The notes under the pieces: generated by a model
What the model saw: the letters and a program-made list of their open reading frames with translations, nothing else
The model's database searches: none
What the model was told of the DNA's origin: nothing
Position numbers and translations under genes: made by a program
Shown here: positions 16,565 to 23,442 of the stretch, in pieces
How positions within the stretch are numbered: the stretch's first letter is position 1
Layout of the letters: the number at the start of each line of letters is the position of its first letter
Virus record (IMG/VR): IMGVR_UViG_3300035670_000441
Span: 1-43,533 of that record
Direction: 5' to 3' (one strand)
DNA length: 43,533 bases
Source: a virus

Positions 16565-17469
16565 CAGTAGCACCTCAGCAGGTACTGGAGCTCGCCTGGA
16601 GGGGCACTGACGTGCTTCACAGTGCGCCGGCGGCCGGCGATCTCTACATCGCAGTTGTTCGCGTCAGGACGGAAGCCGATGTGGCGCTGGTCGACGACCA
16701 GGTCGACGTACGACTCTGACTCGTCGGTCCACGAGGCGAAGCTGTGGTTCTTCGTGAGTACGCCGGTGACGTTGAACGACTGCTCAGGGCTTGAGTAGCT
16801 GTGGGTGGCCTTGTCGTAGACACGCCCGCCCTTGGCGTAGATGACGAAGTCGATCCGATTGTCCGGCTCCTGGTCCACCCGCAGCGCGGTAAAGCCGCTG
16901 TCCGGGTAGGTGTCCACGACTCGGTAGCTCTTCCCGTGCAGGTCCAGGCGGTCGCCCTGCTCCGCCACCACTGTGCGGGGGAGGAAAGCGAAGAAGTTGC
17001 CGGTCTTCACGTCGTAGGTGTCGGCCTCGGTGGAGCTGCTACGGAACTCCAAGTCTGCGTAGGCGGTTGCCACCACGCTGTCTACCAGCCAGCCCGGGTC
17101 GTTGGCGGGGCCTGCCGGTGCCTTGCGGCGCAGGGTGGCCAGGCCGGCGCTTCCGCCGGGGGCGTCGGTTACCAGGTGGCATACCGTCAGCGAGACGTAG
17201 GGATTGCCGCCCCGGGCGTCAGTGCGGGTCTGGCCGATCAGGTAGATGTCCTGGGTGCCAGGATGGCGGAATGTGAGACTGCTCGGGAATGTCACGTCGT
17301 GCCGGGTGAACATCATCCGGCGCCTCAGCGGCTTGTTGAAGTTGCTGAGGAATCTGTCGGTAATCTCGATGCGACCGACAAAGGAATTGGGTACGAACGC
17401 CTGGGTGGCCTGGTCCAAGCCTTCCATGCGCTCGTTGATGCGGTGAACCGCGATGTTACGCAGGTTCAC
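16564..17469 (-). CDS. Putative head-closure (stopper) protein
   Basis: The 301-aa product lies between the adaptor candidate and the gpZ-like gene, where lambda-like phages encode head-closure proteins. The stretch GDRLDLHGKSYRVVDTYPDSG (about residues 172-192) resembles the beta-barrel core of head-tail joining proteins, which close the portal after packaging. The remaining length is unusual, so an extra domain is likely. The start is GTG at 17469, overlapping the previous gene by 14 bases; the next gene is coupled by TGATG. No enzymatic motif was found. It could instead be a neck or tail completion protein. Confidence 0.5.
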   Translation of the reverse strand: MNLRNIAVHRINERMEGLDQATQAFVPNSFVGRIEITDRFLSNFNKPLRRRMMFTRHDVTFPSSLTFRHPGTQDIYLIGQTRTDARGGNPYVSLTVCHLVTDAPGGSAGLATLRRKAPAGPANDPGWLVDSVVATAYADLEFRSSSTEADTYDVKTGNFFAFLPRTVVAEQGDRLDLHGKSYRVVDTYPDSGFTALRVDQEPDNRIDFVIYAKGGRVYDKATHSYSSPEQSFNVTGVLTKNHSFASWTDESESYVDLVVDQRHIGFRPDANNCDVEIAGRRRTVKHVSAPPGELQYLLRCY

Positions 17470-17911
17470 TGCGCGCCTCCGTCACCGGGTCCCGGCCAGG
17501 GGTAACCCTGGATGCGAAGGTCATGCTTTCCGCCGGTTCGGATTGCCCAACGAGAGCCAGCAGCTTGTTCCGGTAGGACTCCGCCTTGGCTCGTAGGTCC
17601 CCTGCGAGCCAGCGGAACCCCTCGGAGCCCGCTCGCTGTCCCTCGTTGGATCCGTCTGTCTGCTTCGTCAGAACGAAGACCGGTGCCGTTGCAGCCACGG
17701 TCGCAGCGCAGAAATACTTCGCGTAGAGGCGAAGCAGGCGGGTCTGCTGGTTATCGGTGATCAGTTCCCAACCAGTCAGCCAGCTGTCCAGATTCTCCCC
17801 GAGGTCGTCGGTGAGTCCGTACGCCAGCAGTGTCTCGTCAGGCAGGTCCGCTTCGGAGACCGTGAGGACCCCGCGGATCTGCGCTGAGACGACCAGGTCG
17901 GTAATCTGCAT
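17456..17911 (-). CDS. Putative head-tail adaptor protein
   Basis: The 151-aa product is mostly helical (TDLVVSAQIRGVLTVSEADL, then LRLYAKYFCAATVAATAPVF), with a Pro/Glu-rich end. It lies two genes after the capsid gene, where small helical adaptor proteins that bind the portal are commonly encoded. The gene starts at ATG 17911, three bases after the acidic gene, and runs 14 bases into the next one. No sequence match to lambda W or FII is evident. The adaptor call is an inference from order and helical character. Confidence 0.45.
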   Translation of the reverse strand: MQITDLVVSAQIRGVLTVSEADLPDETLLAYGLTDDLGENLDSWLTGWELITDNQQTRLLRLYAKYFCAATVAATAPVFVLTKQTDGSNEGQRAGSEGFRWLAGDLRAKAESYRNKLLALVGQSEPAESMTFASRVTPGRDPVTEARSEPA

Positions 17912-17914
17912 CGC

Positions 17915-18307
17915 TTACACCAGTACCAGCAGCTTTGCGTTCAGCTGGTTCTCGAGCCAGCCGTCTTTCAACAGCTTGCGGGTCTTACCCGGCTCAATCA
18001 CCCAGCCGGAACTCGGCTGACGCAGGGAGGACTTCGCCGCGTTGCTCACACTGACGAGCTGGTCCTCGTCATCGGACTCGCCCGATTCCTGGCCGGTAAC
18101 TACGGCAGGTTCTGCAGGTTCCTCAGCGCCGGAACCCTCGACGTTCTCAGGTTCCCGGGCCTGCGCCCCCGGTTCCTGCTCGCCCTGGTCCTGACCTTCG
18201 GTAACTGGCTCACCAGCCACGACAACAGACTCCTGCTCAGAGACAGGAGCCTGGTCCTTCAATTCTTCAGCCACGGGGGCCTGGTCTTGCAACTTGCCTT
18301 TAGCCAT
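17915..18307 (-). CDS. Acidic Glu/Pro/Gln-rich protein with conserved C-terminal motif, unknown
   Basis: The 130-aa product has a low-complexity acidic first part (residues about 5-85, mainly Glu, Gln, Pro, Ala, Val) and an ordered C-terminal 45 residues with VSNAAKSSLRQPSSGWVIEP, PGKTRKLLKDGWLENQLNAK. A start at ATG 18307 with GAGGAG upstream is clear. It sits between capsid and connector genes. The C-terminal motif looks like a capsid or connector binding domain joined to a flexible acidic arm, possibly a head-associated protein, but no function is known to me. Confidence 0.6.
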   Translation of the reverse strand: MAKGKLQDQAPVAEELKDQAPVSEQESVVVAGEPVTEGQDQGEQEPGAQAREPENVEGSGAEEPAEPAVVTGQESGESDDEDQLVSVSNAAKSSLRQPSSGWVIEPGKTRKLLKDGWLENQLNAKLLVLV

Positions 18308-18350
18308 CTTCAGCTCCTCGAAGGGGCGGCCGGAGCCGCCCCTTGCTGGG

Positions 18351-19535
18351 TTACGCCTTTTCCAGGCTCACGACGGACCAGGCCTCGTCGTACAGACGGG
18401 AAGCCATCTCGCCGTAGTCGACGCGGAAGCCGGTCGCTTTGCGCATCACGTACTCTTCGATCGCGTCGTACGAAGCCGACACGTTGACGAAGCGCTGGAT
18501 GGCGTAGCGGGCGTCCAGGCCGACCATGATGCCGGCGCCGAACACGTCGGCGTCGAACGGCACCATCTTCGGCTCGGTGATGCCGAGATTCAGGCCACCG
18601 AACGGAGCCTTGATCTTCGACGCATCGGTACCGGTGATGGTCGGCAGCAGCGCAGCGTCGACATCCAGGGCGGTGTCGATGTTGGTCAGGACGTGGCCGA
18701 TGTTGGCGACGTTCTGCTTGCTGTGCAGCCACTTGATGTAGGCACGCTTGGTGATCACGCCGTTGGCGGTGATGCTGGAGTCGAAGGTGCCGATCTTGGT
18801 CACCGGCAGCGCGGCGATGCCGGTGTCCAGGTCGCCCTGAACCATCGACTTGATCTGCTCCTTGACGCGGCGGATGCGATCGCCACGGCTCTGGGCTTCC
18901 ATCACGACACGCACCAGGTCAATGGTGGTGGCCTGCATGGCTTCGTCGGAGATCATCAGACCAATCGAGTTGGTCGGGATGCGGTACGACTTGTCACCGG
19001 TGGTGATGGAGACCAGGGTCTCCGGCTCAGCCAGCTGAGCGATACGGCCGCTGCGGCTGCCTTCCGGCGCGGTAGCGTCGATGATCGGCTGGTCGGCCTT
19101 GGTGCCGTTGATGTTGCGGCTGACCGCAACCAGCTCTTCCCAGATGCTCAGGATGTCGCTGCCGTCATCGCGGAGAGCCTGGGCGTTCATGGTTTCGAGG
19201 ATCAGCTGCGGGTACAGCAGGCGGGCGCCCAGGCTGTTGTCGCTGCCGTCCGGGCGGCGGAAGCCGTCGGCCAGCGGGGCGGCAATCAGATCCTGCAGGG
19301 TCATCGCCGGCATGCCGAACTTCTTGCCGTCGAACAGGCCGGAGTTGGCGTACATCTGGTCCAGCGGGTCACCCATGCTGTAGTCAGCATCGGCAGCCAG
19401 GTGCTTCGCGTACTGGCGCAGGGTCATGCCCTTCTCAGCCGCGTGCTTGTAAGCCTCCACGGTCACGGTGATGTCCTTGAGGACTTTCTCACCCTTCTCG
19501 TTCTTGGCCCAGTATTGGAGCTTAAACGGTTTCAT
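18351..19535 (-). CDS. Major capsid protein
   Basis: The 394-aa product lies after the protease/scaffold and decoration genes, in the lambda gpE position (341 aa). It has a helical N-terminus (KYAKHLAADADYSMGDPLDQ region) that could be a scaffold-like delta domain, a loop region with SRNINGTKADQPIIDATAPE, and a long helix-rich DEAMQATTIDLVRVVMEAQS typical of HK97-fold spine helix surroundings. The ribosome binding site (AAGGGAA) overlaps a palindrome-like sequence just upstream. Expression should be the highest of the operon. Family identity is inferred from position, length and character, not from a match. Confidence 0.82.
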   Translation of the reverse strand: MKPFKLQYWAKNEKGEKVLKDITVTVEAYKHAAEKGMTLRQYAKHLAADADYSMGDPLDQMYANSGLFDGKKFGMPAMTLQDLIAAPLADGFRRPDGSDNSLGARLLYPQLILETMNAQALRDDGSDILSIWEELVAVSRNINGTKADQPIIDATAPEGSRSGRIAQLAEPETLVSITTGDKSYRIPTNSIGLMISDEAMQATTIDLVRVVMEAQSRGDRIRRVKEQIKSMVQGDLDTGIAALPVTKIGTFDSSITANGVITKRAYIKWLHSKQNVANIGHVLTNIDTALDVDAALLPTITGTDASKIKAPFGGLNLGITEPKMVPFDADVFGAGIMVGLDARYAIQRFVNVSASYDAIEEYVMRKATGFRVDYGEMASRLYDEAWSVVSLEKA

Positions 19536-19544
19536 ACGCAGGTT

Positions 19545-19582
19545 CCCTTATTTATGGGTGCGATTGTGCCTGTAAATACAGG
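19545..19582. promoter_or_regulatory. Two palindrome sites upstream of the major capsid gene
   Basis: CCTGTAAATACAGG (19569-19582) is exact; CCCTTATTTATGGG (19545-19558) is a related site with the alternative arms and overlaps the capsid gene ribosome binding site. Both lie in the 57-nt gap between decoration and capsid genes. On the minus strand TTTACA of the first site and TAAATA of the second are 16 nt apart and could be promoter elements, but the leader would then be too short to keep the whole ribosome binding site. Confidence 0.6.
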
Positions 19583-19592
19583 TCAGCGCCAG

Positions 19593-20048
19593 TTACAGAA
19601 GTTCCAGAATGACTTCGGTGCCTGCGGCGCCGCTGCCATTGAGGGCCAGGATTCGCCACAGGTGGCGGCTCGGGGTACCGGTCTTGACCTGCGGCAGACC
19701 CTTGGTGCCGATGGCGAGCTGGGCGTCAGCGACGACCAGGTCGTTCAGGGCGGCCGGAGTGGCACCTTGGGTGGCGCCGATCTGGGCCTTCACGCGGCAG
19801 CCGCGATTGCAACGAGCAACGCCGCCGAACGAGTAGCCGCCATTGGTGGCCGAATCGACGCTGTCGACGAAGCCTTCGATCTCGTTGCCCGCCGCGCACA
19901 GCACGTGGTTAGAGTTCGGGCCGAGCTTTACGGCCTTCTTCACGTCCTGGTCGGTGAGCTTTGCCGCCGGGCTTGCGCCCAGGCGGGACGAGATCACGTT
20001 CAGCCGCTCAGGGCTGTGAGTGAGCAGATTGAATGCAAAATCAGCCAT
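19593..20048 (-). CDS. Putative head decoration protein
   Basis: The 151-aa product lies between protease/scaffold and capsid genes, the gpD position in lambda. It is beta-rich and Gly/Ala/Asn-rich (GGYSFGGVARCNRGCRVKAQ includes two cysteines), as expected for a small capsid-stabilising protein. ATG 20048 has GGAGG seven bases upstream. Lambda gpD has 110 residues and binds at threefold points of the expanded head; sequence similarity is not obvious here. Alternative: another minor head protein. Confidence 0.6.
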   Translation of the reverse strand: MADFAFNLLTHSPERLNVISSRLGASPAAKLTDQDVKKAVKLGPNSNHVLCAAGNEIEGFVDSVDSATNGGYSFGGVARCNRGCRVKAQIGATQGATPAALNDLVVADAQLAIGTKGLPQVKTGTPSRHLWRILALNGSGAAGTEVILELL

Positions 20049-20059
20049 GATCGGCCTCC

Positions 20060-20575
20060 TTACTGGTTGTGTCGGAACGACGGGGTGCCGCCCACTTTCG
20101 TGGAATCAGCGGTGGGGGTAACCGTGGTCTGACCGATCTTGAATCGGGGGGCCATCTGGGCCTGCAGTTCGTTGAACTGGGCCACTACCTCGGTGCCGGT
20201 TGCCTTGGAGGCCTTGGGCAGGCCCAGGGCGGTCTGCAGGTTGCCGACGGCGACAGAGGCCACGGCCACCAGGGCGGTGTTCTCGGCGGCCTGGGCTTCC
20301 AGCTTCGCGTCGGCGGCTTTCAGCTTCTCGTCAGCTGCTTCCAGCTTGGCTTCAAGGCGGCCGATCTCTTTCATCAGGGCCAGGGTGTCAGCGGAGGCAG
20401 CGGGCTCACCGCCCTCTTCCCCTTCTTCGCCTTCCTGGGAGGCTTCGGACTCGGCGCCCTCTTCCTCTTCCTGCTCCAGGCTAGCCTGGTACAGTTTCAG
20501 CTCTTCCGCGGTCAGGACCACACTGGGGTCGGCGCCCGCCGCGATTTGAGCCAGTTTCTCAGCAGAGATGTTCAT
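20060..20575 (-). CDS. Nested in-frame scaffold protein (lambda Nu3-like)
   Basis: Within the protease gene, ATG 20575 (MNISAEKLAQIAAGADPS) is preceded at perfect distance by GGAGG, too good a ribosome binding site to be chance. It yields a 171-aa protein identical to the C-terminal part of the protease: acidic stretch (EEEEGAESEASQEGEEGEEG), long coiled coil (RLEAKLEAADEKLKAADAKL) and a Pro/Thr-rich end. This is the layout of lambda C/Nu3, where the nested product is the scaffold for procapsid assembly and the protease removes it. The acidic coiled-coil composition fits a scaffold. Confidence 0.75.
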   Translation of the reverse strand: MNISAEKLAQIAAGADPSVVLTAEELKLYQASLEQEEEEGAESEASQEGEEGEEGGEPAASADTLALMKEIGRLEAKLEAADEKLKAADAKLEAQAAENTALVAVASVAVGNLQTALGLPKASKATGTEVVAQFNELQAQMAPRFKIGQTTVTPTADSTKVGGTPSFRHNQ

Positions 20576-21445
20576 GTCGAACCTCCGGTTGTCACTGGTG
20601 ATAGTTACGGAAGCGGCGCTTCCCATGAGATCAGCCAGGGTGGTTACCCCGTCGATCAGCCCGACCTGCAGCCCTTCCTCTGCGAAGAAGGTCTTGCCTT
20701 CGCCCCACTGGTTCCGATCACTCAGCATCAGGTTGCGACTGCGGGATACGTGATCGAGGAAGAACTTGTTGGTCTTCTCCAGGTTGGCCTGGAGGTACGC
20801 AGCAGCTTCCTCGGTGAGCTCCTCATACGGCAGGCCCAGGGCCTTGTATTCGCCGGCGCGGAACACGTGGTACTTGACCCCGGCCTTCTCGGCGGCGCCG
20901 ACCTGGGTGGCCAGGACCAGCAGGGTGCCGATCGAACCGACCTCGGCCATGCGACTGGCGGTGAACTTGCGGGTCGTGGACGCCAGCCAGTAGCCGGCGG
21001 AGAACGCATGGGAGTCGGTGTGGCCGTAGACCGGCTTGACCGAGTTCACCCGGCGGATCATGTCCGCAGCAGTGTCCAGTCCACGAACAACGCCGCCGCC
21101 GGTGGCGAAGTCCATGTAGATCTCGTTGATCCCTTGCTCGTTGCCGGCGATCGCCAGGGCGTCGCGGATGGCCTCGTAGCTGGTCACGTAGCCCGGGTAC
21201 CAGGCGTGCCAGGCGGCATAGGTGTTGGTCAGGGAGCCGTGCACCTTGATGACGGCCTTGTCGCCGAAGCGCTCAAGTACGGACAGGCCCTTGCGGTCGG
21301 TGAGGACGTTGAAGTTCTTGTCGAGCGTCGGCTCGTCTTCGTCGTCGTAGTACGCCAGGTACTCGGGGCCGGTGAACTGGGCCTCGTATTTTTCCAGGTT
21401 GGCCAGGGCCTCTTCGGTGCCCAGCCAGATATTGAAGCCGTTCAT
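20060..21445 (-). CDS. C: Head maturation protease, S49 family, fused to scaffold (lambda gpC-like)
   Basis: The 461-aa product (lambda gpC 439 aa) has an N-terminal S49 serine protease domain and a C-terminal scaffold. The Ser-Lys dyad is visible as S149 in HAFSAGYWLAS and K201 in GEYKALG; MDFATGGGVV (residues 111-120) forms the oxyanion-side strand-turn. In lambda the protease cuts scaffold, portal and itself in the procapsid. I chose ATG 21445 because GGAGAG lies six bases upstream and it falls 31 nt after the portal stop; the frame is open farther upstream, but that part overlaps the portal gene and has no family features. The gene contains the nested scaffold start at 20575. Confidence 0.9.
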   Translation of the reverse strand: MNGFNIWLGTEEALANLEKYEAQFTGPEYLAYYDDEDEPTLDKNFNVLTDRKGLSVLERFGDKAVIKVHGSLTNTYAAWHAWYPGYVTSYEAIRDALAIAGNEQGINEIYMDFATGGGVVRGLDTAADMIRRVNSVKPVYGHTDSHAFSAGYWLASTTRKFTASRMAEVGSIGTLLVLATQVGAAEKAGVKYHVFRAGEYKALGLPYEELTEEAAAYLQANLEKTNKFFLDHVSRSRNLMLSDRNQWGEGKTFFAEEGLQVGLIDGVTTLADLMGSAASVTITSDNRRFDMNISAEKLAQIAAGADPSVVLTAEELKLYQASLEQEEEEGAESEASQEGEEGEEGGEPAASADTLALMKEIGRLEAKLEAADEKLKAADAKLEAQAAENTALVAVASVAVGNLQTALGLPKASKATGTEVVAQFNELQAQMAPRFKIGQTTVTPTADSTKVGGTPSFRHNQ

Positions 21446-21476
21446 CGTGGGCTCTCCAGGTTGTGGTGCATGGCGT

Positions 21477-22982
21477 TCACTGGTCCTTGCCTCCGGACTT
21501 GGACGGGGTGCTCGGGTTGAGGGACCGGCCGGTGGAGCTATCGCGCTCACCTTCGTCGCCAGCCTCTTCGTCCTTCTTCTCGTCAGTGGCCATGCCACCG
21601 TTAGGGTTGGCGCCGGCGTAGAACCCAGTTCCAGCCAGTTCTGCCACCAAGCCCTGTGGGCGAATGCCCAGCTGGTAGCAGGCTTCTGCGTCGTTGATCA
21701 GGCCCAGGCTGAGCTGCTCGAGGACGCGCTTCTGCTTGGTGCCCTTGTAGGCTTCCAGCTCCTCCTCCGGGCGGAGGTTGACTGGCATAAACTCGAAGTA
21801 GATGTAGCCCTCGACCCCCAGCAGTCGGCAGGCCAGAGTGAGCGCACGGCTCATAACCTCTTCCACCGGCGGACGAGCGGCCTCGACGACCTTCAGGTAG
21901 ATCAGGGTCTCGGCGTTCGACAGGCCCTGGCCGCCGCTGGCACGCAGCCCCGACACGGAGGCCGGGGTCTTCAGCGAGGCGCCGAGCAGGTTGCCCAGCG
22001 TGGACAGCATGGGGCTGTAGTCGCTCTTGCTGCCGCCGGTGTCCTTGATCTCGTACTCGACGCTGTCGTACGCCACCAGTGCGTCTTCCGGCTCGATGTC
22101 CTTCAGCGCTGCCTCAACCTGGGCACGCACGGTGTTGAAGTAGCCCTGGCGCTTGGCAGGGTCGGCCTTCACGTCATCCGGCGCGGCGGCCCACACCTTC
22201 TCCGCGAGGATCTTGGCCACCAGTCGGCTGTGCCCTGTACGGTTCACGGCGCGGTGGGTGTCTTCCAGGAACTCGTTGAAGCTGATGGTGTGGGTCAGGC
22301 CTGGGCGCAGCAGGCTGACGGAGTAGGCTTCGTCAGGGTTGCGGTTGTGCTCGGCGACGAAGACGGTAGGCAGGTTGAGGTTGATCTCACCGCTGTCCTG
22401 TGTCGGATAGCGCCCGCCTTTGCCGTCTGCTTCCCAGACGATGGTCGAGTAACCCACTGGCACCAGGCGCTCGGGACCGAAGGTTTTGTCCAGAACCAGC
22501 TCTACACCGCAGCCTCCTGTGCCGATCACATCGATCTGCAGGCTGGTTAGCAGCGACTGCACGCCAGGCTTGTCGTTGAAGCCCTGGCTGTAGTCGTGAA
22601 GGGTGCTGAAGCGGTCGACGATCGAGTAGGCCATCGACATCACGCCCAGGTCCATGGCGCCGGCGGAGTTGTAGCCTGCGATGCGGAACCCGCTGTTGGC
22701 AGACAAGGCCACCATTGAGTTGGCCGCGCTGGAGAACAGGCCGTCCTCGCGCATCAGTGCACGGATGATCTCATTGATGTCAGATCGGTTGCGGATCTGC
22801 TCAATGGCCTTGGCGGTGTACTGATTTAGGGTGTTGCGGATGCTCTGGCCGCGGTCGAAGTCAGAGCCGGGGCGCTTGGCGCGTGCCTTACCTGCCAGGT
22901 TCTTGCTGGGCAAAATGACCTCGGCCCCAGTGTTCTGGAAGCGGGAGGCTTTACTGCCCGGGGAACTTCGCTTTGGCGGCAT
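21477..22982 (-). CDS. B: Portal protein, lambda gpB family
   Basis: The 501-aa product (lambda gpB 533 aa) forms the dodecameric ring for DNA entry and exit. It lies between terminase and protease genes as in lambda. SLQIDVIGTGGCGVELVLD, LVPVGYSTIVWEA and QLGIRPQGLVAELAGTGFYA fit portal core and crown. The end is Lys/Glu/Ser rich and likely flexible. ATG 22982 has no evident Shine-Dalgarno sequence; a palindrome copy occupies that place. A strong promoter (23018-23046) serves this gene and those downstream. In contrast to lambda, a plus-strand gene separates it from the terminase gene. Confidence 0.9.
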   Translation of the reverse strand: MPPKRSSPGSKASRFQNTGAEVILPSKNLAGKARAKRPGSDFDRGQSIRNTLNQYTAKAIEQIRNRSDINEIIRALMREDGLFSSAANSMVALSANSGFRIAGYNSAGAMDLGVMSMAYSIVDRFSTLHDYSQGFNDKPGVQSLLTSLQIDVIGTGGCGVELVLDKTFGPERLVPVGYSTIVWEADGKGGRYPTQDSGEINLNLPTVFVAEHNRNPDEAYSVSLLRPGLTHTISFNEFLEDTHRAVNRTGHSRLVAKILAEKVWAAAPDDVKADPAKRQGYFNTVRAQVEAALKDIEPEDALVAYDSVEYEIKDTGGSKSDYSPMLSTLGNLLGASLKTPASVSGLRASGGQGLSNAETLIYLKVVEAARPPVEEVMSRALTLACRLLGVEGYIYFEFMPVNLRPEEELEAYKGTKQKRVLEQLSLGLINDAEACYQLGIRPQGLVAELAGTGFYAGANPNGGMATDEKKDEEAGDEGERDSSTGRSLNPSTPSKSGGKDQ

Positions 22983-22985
22983 CGA

Positions 22986-22999
22986 ACTGTATTTACAGG
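22986..22999. promoter_or_regulatory. Palindrome copy in the portal leader
   Basis: ACTGTATTTACAGG matches 13 of 14 positions. It lies 3 bases before the portal start codon and about 12 to 25 nt after the predicted transcription start, in the place of the ribosome binding site. A bound protein would block transcription; as RNA the palindrome could form a small hairpin next to the start codon. Confidence 0.6.
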
Positions 23000-23017
23000 A
23001 ATACGGGTTTGGGCCCG

Positions 23018-23046
23018 ATTATAGAGAGCGCACATCGCAATGCAAA
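23018..23046 (-). promoter_or_regulatory. Strong sigma70-like promoter for portal and downstream head genes
   Basis: On the minus strand TTTGCA (23041-23046) and a consensus TATAAT (23018-23023) are separated by exactly 17 nt. The predicted start is near 23011. A rightward TTGACT (23054-23059) stands almost back to back with it for the divergent lipoprotein gene, but its -10 is unclear (TTATAT is 21 nt away). Confidence 0.6.
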
Positions 23047-23115
23047 GCGTTATTTGACTCTGGAGTTTTAGTATGCTTGGTTATATCGAGTAACCCAGAA
23101 ACTACCGAGGAACTG

Positions 23116-23442
23116 ATGAAGAAGATTTTGCTGCTGGCGGCGCTTAGTGCCCTTGTTGGCTGCCAGCCGACCCCTGAAGACAAGGTCCGTGAGGCCATGT
23201 TGGCCAGCCCCGAGATCCTGGTACCGAAGACTGTGGAGTTGCGCCAGGTGCGCGAGGTCGGGTCGGTGATCTGCGGCAAGCTGTCCCACGAGTCGAGCAA
23301 GGGGCGTACCGAGTTCCTGGACTTCTACGTCCAGGCGGGGCAGATTCGCCTGATCACCGCCGAGGACTACCAGCCCGGGAATGAAGGGCACCGCCTGTTC
23401 CACCAGGAAGAGTGCCTTACCAGCCAACCCGCTCAGAGCTGA
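23116..23442 (+). CDS. Phage-encoded lipoprotein (moron) on the strand opposite to the late genes
   Basis: The 108-aa product starts MKKILLLAALSALVGCQPTP: two Lys, a hydrophobic core and a lipobox LVGC, with the lipidated Cys at residue 16 and Gln at +2, which predicts sorting to the outer membrane. The rest is soluble, with two more cysteines (VICGKL and QEECLT). Start ATG 23116 has GAGG five bases upstream; the longer frame before it is not supported. The gene has AT-richer flanking DNA, its own rightward -35-like TTGACT, and overlaps the terminase end tail to tail by 26 bp. Lone opposite-strand genes in late modules are usually morons expressed in infected cells or lysogens. Lipoproteins of phage T5 (Llp) and others block receptors and superinfection; that role is a guess here. 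Confidence 0.8.
   Translation: MKKILLLAALSALVGCQPTPEDKVREAMLASPEILVPKTVELRQVREVGSVICGKLSHESSKGRTEFLDFYVQAGQIRLITAEDYQPGNEGHRLFHQEECLTSQPAQS

Noticed and set aside
21446-21598. N-terminal extension of the protease
   Set aside because: Overlaps the portal gene, is Pro/Arg-rich without family features, and the ATG at 21445 has a good ribosome binding site.
22831-23115. N-terminal extension of the lipoprotein
   Set aside because: Overlaps the portal gene antisense; the lipoprotein signal starts exactly at ATG 23116 with its own ribosome binding site.
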